Source of the DNA: Tillandsia leiboldiana
Lineage: Eukaryota > Streptophyta > Magnoliopsida > Poales > Bromeliaceae
DNA length: 64,000 bases
Direction: 5' to 3'
Assembly: GCA_029204045.2 (NCBI GenBank)
Contig: CM055069.1
Span: 21,742,825 to 21,806,824, forward strand
Shown: positions 56,031 to 64,000 of the stretch, one piece after another
Position numbering within the stretch: position 1 is the first letter of the stretch
How the letters are laid out: the number at the start of each line of letters is the position of its first letter
Program-made: the position numbers and the translations under genes
The notes under the pieces: generated by a model
The model's input: only the letters and a program-made list of their open reading frames with translations
Database searches by the model: none
Told to the model about the DNA's origin: nothing

Positions 56031-56035
56031 CAGGT

Positions 56036-56120
56036 GGACACGCAGGCTGAGCCTGCGTGTTTAGAACACGCAGGCTCAGCCTGCGTGTTCTAAACACGCA
56101 GGCCGAGCCTGCGTGTTTCA
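56036..56120. repeat. Right subterminal palindrome array of the MULE
   Basis: Copies of TGCGTGTTTAGAACACGCA and TGCGTGTTCTAAACACGCA separated by GGCTGAGCC or GGCTCAGCC, themselves short palindromes. Mirrors the left array. Confidence 0.85.
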
Positions 56121-56285
56121 CTAAAACACACCGGGCGCACCCGCGGCTGTGGCTCGCTGACGTGGCGGACCCGGCTGACGTGGCGTGCTGACGTGGCAGA
56201 AAGAGGGCCATTTTTGCAAATTTAAATTTTGCAGGGCCACTTTTAAAAATTTAAATTTTGATAGGATCATTTTTAAAAAAAGCCC
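56112..56285 (-). repeat. MULE right terminal inverted repeat
   Basis: 174 bp, inverted copy of 50907-51080. Ends AAAAAAAGCCC immediately before the duplication ACAGGTATG. Confidence 0.95.
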
Positions 56286-56294
56286 ACAGGTATG

Positions 56295-56744
56295 TGTTCA
56301 TATTTATATTATGCGGGATATATTTGGTAGAAAATTGAATCACAATGTATGTTTTGAATACAGATTTCTTAATTACCAAACAAAAATCTCAACTTTAACT
56401 AGCTTATTACAATGCTTATACTTCGGCTTCTATACAGATCACAGCTCACAAGATCAAGTAAGAATCTGACACCAATAACTAAAACTACCGATCAAATATA
56501 CATCTGAACAGATCAAGGAACATCTAACCGGCTCAATAAATCAACAAACAAATTGCTATACTCTTCACAGACATGAAATCTTGTTTGGCACAGACATGAA
56601 ATCCATCAAACACATCAAGCTTTGAGCAAATTAATCATCTGACTTTATCTGAATCCAAGATATAAGAATCGATGTATATACACTCCAGACATCTCATTTG
56701 ATAAATGGAAACCAAGAACAAACACGACCCGGATTAAATTAGCA
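56295..56744. other. 3' flank of the ARO gene
   Basis: 450 bp of AT-rich DNA between the MULE and the ARO stop codon. On the minus strand this is the 3' UTR and polyadenylation zone. I see no unambiguous poly(A) signal and no other gene. Confidence 0.6.
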
Positions 56745-58619
56745 TCATCTCGATTCTCTGGACTGAAAGAGCTCCATTCGAGCCTTTGCTTCTGGGAGCA
56801 GTGATTCCACCCGCGAATCCTGCACCATGTGCGCTTGTTTTGAGGCCCAGAGGAGCACTGCCAGGACACCGGCGTGCGCAAGTTCCTCACTGTCAGGCAC
56901 GTGGAGGGCAATGTAGGAGAGGAGGATCAGCGCCTCTATCTGGACCTGGTCGCCGAGGTATACCAGCTGTACAAGGTGTCGGGCCCCTCCGGCGTTAATG
57001 AGGGCCTTGCAATGATTGACATGAAGATGATTTTCAGTGCAGGCAAACTTTGTCAGCGCAATCACGGCTTCCTTCGATACAGCAGCCTCACTTTCGTCCA
57101 GGAGCACGACCAATGGCCCTATGATCCGCATCTCACTCGCCTGGAACGTCCGGGACAAGCAGCCAAGCGCCGTGATTGATGGCAGGAGTAGTTCGTCATA
57201 AACACCATTCCTGATGATCCGGAGGAGCTGCTCCACTACGGCCTTGGCTGTTGGGGAGCTGGGCTTGAATGCTGACTGCCGCAGCATGACGTTGTGCTCG
57301 GCGACGCGGGCTATCTCCATGAGTGCCAGTGCAGAGTAGTAGCGGACATTGATGACACCTTTTTCCAATAGCACGGCGAAGCAGAGGAGGGCACGGGATT
57401 CAGTGATGCTCCGGCAGATGCTTATGTTACCCTGGGCGAGCCGCCACAGGGCGTTGGCCACCATGGCCTTCAGGTATGCTTTGGTCTCGGGGTCCTCCGC
57501 CTCTTTCCGCCCCTTGGTTGAGCTCGGCCCCAGGTTGTTGTACCTCTTCAATGCCGTCACCGTCCCGACGCCGTTGGTGGATTTCGCGGTTATAGCTGAC
57601 TGCACGACTGAATGGATTTGATTATGGTTTTGGTGTTGATTTTGATTTTGGCTTGCCTGCAAGATTTGGTGCTGATTGGCTGCGCGGATGCTCTTGGTGT
57701 GCGCGAGGACGACGGAGTGGAGGGACATGGCCTTGGAGGGGCCGATGACAGAGTACCTGCTGTGCTCCTGCACGGTCTCGTGTGCGAGGTGGACGACGAG
57801 GAGGCGGACGACGTTGTGCTGGGAGAAGAGGTCCTGGCACTCCGGGTGGTGGGCCGCGAGCTCGGCCACCGCCCACGCGGCCGCGGCCTGGACCCGAATG
57901 GGCGCGTCCTTGAGGACCTGCGCGAACGCGGAGCACGCGCCGGCGTGGACGAGGTGCTCCACGCTCTCCGGGTCGCGGCCGAGGTAGCCGAGCGCGCGGG
58001 CGGCGCTCTCCTGGCCCTCTTCGGAGCCCTCCTTGAGGAAGCGGACGAGGGGCCCCACGCCGTCCTCCTCGATTATTAGCTTCGCAAAGTGGTCGCTGTC
58101 GTGGGCGAGCGACGCGAGCTGCGCGGCGGAGTCGGCGCGCGCGTCGGACGAGCCGGTGTGGAGGCGCGCGATGTGCTCCCATATGAGGCACAGCATGGGT
58201 TCGCCACGGGCGATGTTGGGGAGGCCGTGGAGGCCGTCGTCGTCGGCCTGGGGCGAGGAGATGCGGAGGAGCCAGGAAACGTCGGCGATGGAGTTGTCGA
58301 GGAGGATAGACATGCGGGGCAGGGCGTTGGCGGGGAAAATGGTGAAGAGGCGGCGGACGAGGTTGTCGCCGCGACGGCACTTGGCGACGAGGGCGAGCGC
58401 CTTCGCGAGGACGTCCGACGTCTCGTCGATGATACGGGCGGCGAGGCGGCCGTACAGCTCTGCCCGCGCGGCCTGGCGGAGGAGCGCCGCCAGCCTCTCG
58501 GCCCTGGCCTGCAGCTCCGAGCACTCCGGCCGGAAGGACTGCGCGTCGCCCGCCAGCTTCCGCACCTGCTCGGCCAGGTGGATCGGCTTTGCCAGCATCG
58601 ACTTCACGCTGTCCCCCAT
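56745..58619 (-). CDS. ARO: ARMADILLO REPEAT ONLY (ARO) protein
   Basis: 624 aa from MGDSVKSMLAKPIHL; an ATG one codon upstream (58622) and one at 58670 are in frame, but this start aligns with the family's M-x-D-x-VK-x-(I/M)L opening. An N-terminal helical segment (about 10-125, with LAALLRQAAR and NSIADVSWLLR) is followed by ARM repeats in two blocks (about 150-285 and 383-593). Between them lies a Gln/Asn/His-rich insert (about 313-338). Family knowledge: ARO proteins are plant-specific, bind ROP-GTPase regulators and guide polarised growth of pollen tubes and trichomes. The gene is intronless and uninterrupted. The 5' half is very GC-rich and the 3' half is near average, as in many monocot genes. 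It is the only host gene supported in the window. Confidence 0.95.
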   Translation of the reverse strand: MGDSVKSMLAKPIHLAEQVRKLAGDAQSFRPECSELQARAERLAALLRQAARAELYGRLAARIIDETSDVLAKALALVAKCRRGDNLVRRLFTIFPANALPRMSILLDNSIADVSWLLRISSPQADDDGLHGLPNIARGEPMLCLIWEHIARLHTGSSDARADSAAQLASLAHDSDHFAKLIIEEDGVGPLVRFLKEGSEEGQESAARALGYLGRDPESVEHLVHAGACSAFAQVLKDAPIRVQAAAAWAVAELAAHHPECQDLFSQHNVVRLLVVHLAHETVQEHSRYSVIGPSKAMSLHSVVLAHTKSIRAANQHQILQASQNQNQHQNHNQIHSVVQSAITAKSTNGVGTVTALKRYNNLGPSSTKGRKEAEDPETKAYLKAMVANALWRLAQGNISICRSITESRALLCFAVLLEKGVINVRYYSALALMEIARVAEHNVMLRQSAFKPSSPTAKAVVEQLLRIIRNGVYDELLLPSITALGCLSRTFQASEMRIIGPLVVLLDESEAAVSKEAVIALTKFACTENHLHVNHCKALINAGGARHLVQLVYLGDQVQIEALILLSYIALHVPDSEELAHAGVLAVLLWASKQAHMVQDSRVESLLPEAKARMELFQSRESR

Positions 58620-59366
58620 CATCCTTTCTCTAATCGCTAAACTCTCTCCCCAATTCTTCCCTTTTTTCAATAATCGTCCACTGATTAGATACGATATCTC
58701 CCTAATTCTTCCTCCTCTCTTTTCTTTTTAAAAGATATTTAGAAACAAAAGAAAAAAAAAAATGATCTATGAGAATTGTACCTTTTCTTATCTTCTTATT
58801 TATTTTGTTTGTCTTGACCAGTTGTGAGATGATAGGATGCGAGTCTCCTTGCTCAGATATGTCGACTTTACGGTCAGTATCCAGCGAAGCGTTGACCCAG
58901 AGCCTACTCCGCTTCTATGAAATTTCCGGGTGTAAGGTGAGGAGAGGACAAAAAAAACCCCAGTCTACATTACTTGTCTCTTTGCTATTGCTGTATAGAT
59001 TAATTAACCATTACATTCTAATGTCATTTATGCACATATGGGACCAGTCCAACGGTCATTCCCGTTTTTGGTAGAAAGAAAGTGTCCCGTTTTTGGTAGA
59101 AAGAAAGTGTCACATTTTGGAACCCAAGCCAAAGTCGTACACAAATTCATCGTCTACACAAAATACCCTCCGATACATACAAAACGTTTATAATAAGAAC
59201 CAAGAAAAAAAAAAATACACATTTTACTAGTAATTAGATTATAAAAACAACTAACCTGTTAGAGCTGAAATGTGCTGCTGACCTGATCCGATCCGCGATC
59301 GGCCTCCGAATTGATTCTCTAATGTGATTGCGTCGTGTGCCAAACGATTAGGCCGAGGAGGAATTT
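58620..59366. other. 5' flank of the ARO gene
   Basis: AT-rich. The minus-strand leader is purine-rich close to the gene. A 28-bp unit with CCCGTTTTTGGTAGAAAGAA is tandemly duplicated at 59059-59115. A short plus-strand frame at 58769-59074 has no recognisable domain. A promoter must lie here, but I cannot fix a TATA box with confidence. Confidence 0.55.
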
Positions 59367-60124
59367 TGTCATGCTCCGAGAGTGGTTTAAAAGCGAAAAA
59401 CACCCCTATTTTTTTATAAAGTCTCCCGTACTGGCCCGTGCCCAGATCCGCCACATACATAGGATCTCTCTAAACAAACGAACAGAGTCTCTCCTATATA
59501 TGCACGGTGTCGCACAATTATATATATATCAACCACATCCAATTTATCATACATAGAGTACTGAGAAGGAAAATAAGCTAGTCTTTTGATTCATACAAGA
59601 GAATATTACCCATACGGCATACTCCCGGTTGAAAGGATAAAACCACAAGAGTTAAAAATAGTGCCTATCCGACACTCAGTTTTAAAAATAGATTTCACAA
59701 ACATTTTATCTCTTTGAAAAGATCCCGCATACCACATGCATCCACGAAATCATAAAACTGAATCGAAAAGATCACTAGCTATCATATGCATCTATCTATC
59801 CCAACATCCACAACATCACAATATTCATATCACATACAAGTAATACCGACCGCAAGTAATAGCCAAAGGAGAAGAGTAAAATGTCACCAGAATGACGAAA
59901 AACGGAGTCACTCCCTCGTCGTAGCCTCACCCTCGTCAAGCTCCCTGCCCCGACCGAACCTGTCACACGGTAGGAGTCAGTGACAAAAACCAAAGGAAAG
60001 AAAACCAATAAAACAATGCATGACTGTAAAAGATAGGTACGATAAAGTAAATAGGACATCAAACTGTAATCCGGAATATCCAAATCATCCATACCGCTAT
60101 CCCGGTTCCCACCACAGGAATACG
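59367..60124 (-). repeat. Gypsy LTR fragment, minus-oriented, cut by element E
   Basis: Starts TGTCATGCTCCGAGAG and follows the same order of blocks as the start of A's LTR: the GCCCGTGCCCAGATCCGCCACATACA block, an AGAGTCTC...ATATGCACGG block, then CCTGTCACACGGTAGGAGTCAGTGACA. It stops where the oppositely oriented LTR of element E begins. Confidence 0.75.
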
Positions 60125-62640
60125 TGTAACATCACGACTTTTCGTGTATCGTTTCACCCTCTTGCTAATAAATTACATGTTAGGGAAAATCGAATTATCT
60201 AGTTCTCTTAAGTTGACTATCACACGATGCGGGTATTTTTCGGTGATAGAGCTCGAAAAACGATGAACGGCGGTGCAATCGGATCTAAAATCTGACTTAC
60301 GGATCCCCCGGATTGGGGTTTTGAAGGTCGCGGTAACCGTAGTGTGCATCGGAATCCGTGCTAAAAATCTGGCACGCTTTTCGAGGAATTGTGGAATTAT
60401 CTCGTGGGAATAGATATTATTGTTGAATAATAAATATCCGGATGTGGGCTTTATCGTACGTACCAAGGGAAAAGAAAAAGGAAACCCTAACCGGAGGAAA
60501 AAGAAAGAGAGAAGGAGAAAGCGGAGGAATCCGTTCGTTCCCGATCAACGTGCCGGAGACCGGAGAACGAGACGCCGCCATCTACAGGGAGCGGATCCGG
60601 ATCCTCAGCGCCGCGAAGAACGAGATTGGATCATTGTCTCCGATGGATCGAGGTTAGCGTCGTTATTCTTACGATTTCTTCGTTCTAGGGTTTGGCATTT
60701 TTGGGTCTTTCGTTGTTCTTGTTTGCTCTTATCGCCGCCGCCGCCGCGAAAAACCCTAGGGCATCGTCCTCGCCGCCGCACCGAACGCGGCACGCGCGTG
60801 CCGCGCGGGGCTGCCGCCCGCGCGGCCGTCGCATGCGCCGCGCGGGGATGCTGCCCGCGCGGCCGCCGCCGCGCGGGGCTGGTGCCCGCGCCGCCGCCGC
60901 ATGCGTCTCGCGGGGCTGGAGCCCGCGCGGGCGCGTCCCTTGCGCCGCGTGGGGCTGGTGCCCGCGCGTCCGCCGCTTGCGCCGCGCGGGGATGGAGCCC
61001 GCGCGGGCGCGTCGCTTGCGCCGCGCGCGGCTGGTGCCCGCACGGTCTCCGCTTGCGCCGCGCGGGGCTGCTGCCCGCGCGGCCGCGCGTCGCTTGCGCC
61101 GCGTGAGGCTGGTGCACGCGTGGCCGCCGCTTGCGCCGCGCGGGGCTGCTGCCTGCGCAGCCGCCGCATGCGCCGCGCGGGGCTGGAGCCCGCGCGGGCG
61201 CGTCGCTTGCGCTGCGCGGAGCTGGAGCCCGCGCGGCCGTGCCGCTTGCGCCGCGCGGGGCTGCTGCTCGCGCGGCCGCCGCATGTGCCGCGCGGGGGCC
61301 GCTTCGTCGCCGCCGTCGTCGCCGCCGCCATCGCGGGTCGTTAGTCCTTTTGTTTGCTTTTTCGAAGTCGTGTTTTCTTATGAGAGTCGTATCTTACCTG
61401 TTATGCCCTGTTGGGGGACTTTCTTTTCGGTCCAGGTGTCGTCCGAAGGTACGGGTCGATCTTCGGAGTTCCGGTCGACGCAAATTGAGGTCGGTACTTT
61501 TTGGCATTTTCGGTGTATAGTCGTTCCCTTGTAATTCGTGAACAATAAAGTAGATGTTTCTTTGGTAAACTGTCTAACCCCATTGCATGTGAATCCCGTT
61601 TTTATTTCTAACTGAGGCGGCTGCGGTCGCAGTGCCGTATTACATGCCAGTTTCGGCATTTATGCTCACGATTGCTTACACGTACACCGGCGGTCGGGCC
61701 ACCGCACAGGGTGTATTTTTTCAGAAAGATGGTACGATTACCCGTGTACCCCACAACTAGGGATGATGGGGACCCCTCACGGTGAGGCGACTGCTACTTG
61801 GGCAGTGGAGGGGTTGGAGGCACCAAGGAATGAGCGCAGTATCTGGGGTCGGGGCCCAGCCTGTTTTGGACAGGGGATATGGCGATTCATGAGGGGGAAG
61901 TGGAATGCTCTGGTGTATCGGTTTGTTCATTATAGTATTATAGCATTTACTTGTTTATCATCTACTTTATCAGTCACTGACTACCCACACTGTGACAGGT
62001 CCGAGCAGGGGTGGGAACCGGGACGACGGCGAGACAGCGTTTAGAGGACCTTAGCCGTTTGAGGCTGATGAACGTTTTATCACTTTTGGTTATCTTTCTA
62101 TTGCGTTTGGTTAGTGTGCTTGTGTTTGCTTGTTGGTGGAATAATGTGGATGTTGGGTTGAGATCCTAGCTTAGTGATGATATCTTGTAACTGTGTTTCC
62201 TTAGACTCATATGCGGCGTGTTTTCAAATAACAAAATGGTTTCGAAAATGATTTCAAACTAAGTGTCGTGTGGGCACTGCTTTCCAAACCCGTGGATTTA
62301 TCCTTTCAAGCTATGTTGCCGCCTAAAAGATATTGCGAAAACGTTTTGTAAAACCGGGTGTCATGTGGACACTGTTTTTCAAACCTATGAATTTATCCTT
62401 TCATCCCTGTTGTGGTGATTATTGTTATGGTTAAGTGTGATCTCTCCTTTGATTGCTCTGTGATTGCATGGTTAAAGTACAAGTCGTGTTTGAAACGTCG
62501 TACATATACAAAGGAGACTCCGTCCGTTTGTGGAGTGAATTTGTATATGGGACGGGTCTGGCGCGCACCGGAGGCGAAGTTAATTTCAAGAAAAAAATAT
62601 ACACATTTTTCCGCTCTTTTAGAACCTCCGGGGCGCGACA
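60125..62640 (+). repeat. 5' LTR of gypsy element E
   Basis: 2516 bp, TGTAACATCACGAC...CCGGGGCGCGACA, related to B's LTR. Contains a GC-rich minisatellite (about 60775-61310, units with GCCGCGCGGGGCTG and GCCCGCGCG). Immediately followed by a primer site. The partner LTR is outside the window. Confidence 0.85.
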
Positions 62641-62647
62641 GATTATA

Positions 62648-62659
62648 TGGTATCAGAGC
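62648..62659 (+). other. Primer binding site of element E
   Basis: TGGTATCAGAGC, complementary to initiator tRNA-Met, 7 bp after the LTR. Confidence 0.9.
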
Positions 62660-62863
62660 AAAACGATTTTAACCACGGCAGTCAGTGACCAACATCCACA
62701 GAGCGCAATGCCACAAGTAACTAACCAATATGATAACCTAGGTGTAGATGCGTAGAGCGCGAGTGTGAGTGCGGGAAAAAGGGATAGAGTCCCAGTGTTC
62801 GTAGGTCAAGGTGCTAGACCAATTAAGTCTAGGACTAACTTGGTTTCTTTGTATGCACGGGTA

Positions 62864-63106
62864 ATGGTCCGAACCCGGTCTTCAATCGATGGTGCAGAAG
62901 TGGATATAACGGCTCTGGCAACTGTGGGGAATCGTCTACTTCAACAACAGTTCCACGACATGGCTGAGCGCACCCCCTTTTGTTAGGAAAGACGAACCCC
63001 ACACGGCCCTCCATTACGAGGATGGTCTACGGAGCGACACTTTTCAGGAAATACCAACGGCGGGTTTACCTGCTTTCCGAGAAGTGATCGACAGGGCCGT
63101 TTTGGT
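62864..63106 (+). pseudogene. Internally deleted gag fragment of element E
   Basis: MVRTRSSIDGAEVD... at 62864 matches the gag start of element A (MARTRSS). After about 36 codons (near 62970) the similarity jumps, in a different frame, to the gag segment PFV-RKDEPHTAL...DGLRSD...AFREVIDRAV, whose counterpart in A lies several hundred bases further on. A deletion and frame change therefore removed most of the gag N-terminal half. The fragment is then cut by the SIRE LTR at 63107. Confidence 0.85.
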
Positions 63107-64000
63107 TGTGGGTTATGACTATATGGATCTGAACAGGAGAAAAAACACCTAGAGGGGGGTGAATAGGTGTAAACAATAAACACTCAAAAATCTTTGCGTA
63201 AAAATAACCCAATGCGGAAAAGTAAATAACACGCAGAGATTTTACGTGGAAAACTCCAAACCAGGAGTAAAAAACCACGGGACCGATCACACGGTGAAAT
63301 CCACTAGAATCAAACACGTACAAAGGTGATATAACGTACTCACACACGACTCAACCTTTTTCCATACGCTCCTAGTTGATCTTCTCCGCTCGCTCCGCAA
63401 CGCGCCTCGAATCCACGATTTGCGTCCAACGCCGAATCCACGGCGTCCAACGCCGAATCCACGGCGTCCAACGTCGAATCCACGACATCTGACCGAATCC
63501 ACGGTCTCCACCAAGTAGTACGTCTCGATCACACGAACGTACCTCGCTCCGAATCCACGAGAGCGGTAGCACCTTGAGTCCACAAGGCCACACGAATCCA
63601 CGCGCCGATTTTTGGGAAAATCGTTGTTTTGTTGGTGGTGAAAATCCGCCGAATACTTAGATCAAAGATAGATCGGAAATGCCATCTAAGTATTCATTAA
63701 TTTGATTCTACTCAAAATCTGAGTATAAATCCTAGAATCAAATTAATCAATATAGATGAAGAAACATAGAATAAATCTAGTTATTTTCTTTCTTCTCTAT
63801 ATTTGGATTTATAAGTTTTTCTCCGTTAATTTTTCTTGTTCATTTACGGAATAAAAAACTTATTGTGGATTACCCTAAAAGATAAAATTAGGGTTTACTT
63901 ATAGGTTAGAAACCATTGGAAGATGATAAGAATCAAAAACTGACTGTAATAGATTTTTTCCCGCACGACGGTCCGGACTGGATTTGGCTTGATCCGGACT
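63107..64000 (-). repeat. Minus-strand SIRE-type copia LTR (runs off the window)
   Basis: Starts TGTGGGTTATGAC and gives, in reverse complement, the end of the element F LTR: the CCTCTAGGTGTTTTTT block, terminal hairpin (63245-63279), hairpin array, TATA region (near 63895) and the first two enhancer palindromes in degenerate form (ending GATCCGGACT). It is inserted in element E's gag. Whether it is a solo LTR or the end of a full element cannot be seen. Confidence 0.88.
63403..63607 (-). repeat. GTGGATTC-loop hairpin array (third LTR copy)
   Basis: Complement GAATCCAC at 63409, 63434, 63455, 63476, 63495, 63551, 63576 (GAGTCCAC) and 63594. Arms include ACGCC/GGCGT twice, GTC/GAC, GACC/GGTC and CCTT/AAGG. 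Confidence 0.75.

Larger units (their letters stand above)
50898..56294. mobile_element. Complete Mutator-like element with target duplication
   Basis: The element itself is 50907-56285 (5379 bp). It is flanked by perfect 9-bp duplications ACAGGTATG (50898-50906, 56286-56294), the size expected for MULEs. Termini are GGGCTTTTTTT. Inside are 174-bp terminal inverted repeats, palindromic arrays, a three-exon transposase and a fragment of a plant-mobile-domain gene. Intact ends, intact target copies and an uninterrupted transposase argue for recent, perhaps autonomous, transposition. Confidence 0.96.

Noticed and set aside
58769..59074. 101-codon frame with a hydrophobic N-terminus upstream of ARO
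   Set aside because: No recognisable domain, no supporting context, typical AT-rich chance frame; it overlaps the likely ARO promoter.
60420..61534. Ala/Arg-rich frames in element E's LTR
   Set aside because: GC repeat inside an LTR, open in several frames, no conserved domain.

Overview
The window is nuclear DNA of a flowering plant. It is a nested cluster of LTR retrotransposons, followed by one complete Mutator-like DNA transposon and a single host gene. The host gene (an ARMADILLO REPEAT ONLY homologue) is intronless and much more GC-rich in its 5' half than its 3' half, which suggests a monocot; this is a weak inference and I cannot name a species. A 100-N assembly gap (12586-12685) cuts the left part. 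In places, sister repeats differ mostly by one-base indels, which could be real decay or consensus error.

Layout. 1-707 and 12367-12555 are two halves of an old Ty3/gypsy LTR (Z), split by gypsy element A (708-12366, minus strand, decayed polyprotein). A's left LTR carries a Ty1/copia SIRE-type solo LTR (1650-3047, TSD AAGTA). After the gap lies the end of the left LTR of gypsy element C. It is split by gypsy element B (12724-22142, plus strand, TSD ACAAC), which has near-identical LTRs but an internal region reduced to an integrase fragment. C (minus strand) has one uninterrupted gag-pol frame of about 1576 codons and is itself inserted in the integrase region of a SIRE-type copia element F (30344-37566), which retains pol, an envelope-position ORF and its 3' LTR. 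Next come an LTR fragment, then element D (38527-49889), a non-coding element with 4.6-kb LTRs around a 2.2-kb interior (LARD type), then another LTR end fragment.

50907-56285 is a complete Mutator-like element (MULE). It has 174-bp terminal inverted repeats, a perfect 9-bp TSD (ACAGGTATG), a three-exon transposase that splices in frame to 886 aa, a truncated plant-mobile-domain gene, and palindromic subterminal arrays. It sits about 450 bp beyond the stop codon of the ARO gene (56745-58619, minus). 59367-64000 is again nested retroelements: an LTR fragment, the 5' LTR and broken gag of gypsy element E, and a minus-strand SIRE LTR running off the window.

Relative ages follow from nesting: Z, then A, then the SIRE solo LTR; F, then C, then B. 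The gypsy elements share a tRNA-iMet primer site (TGGTATCAGAG), LTR ends of the type TGTAnT...GTGACA, a chromodomain-like C-terminus and a palindrome next to the polypurine tract, consistent with the Tekay/Del chromovirus lineage. The least ordinary signals are: (1) a tandem array of hairpins in the SIRE LTR with an invariant GTGGATTC loop and covarying stems, seen in three LTR copies; (2) an LTR-like promoter module in front of the envelope-position ORF; (3) the MULE with its plant-mobile-domain cargo and palindromic subterminal arrays; and (4) family-specific, self-complementary minisatellites inside every gypsy LTR.
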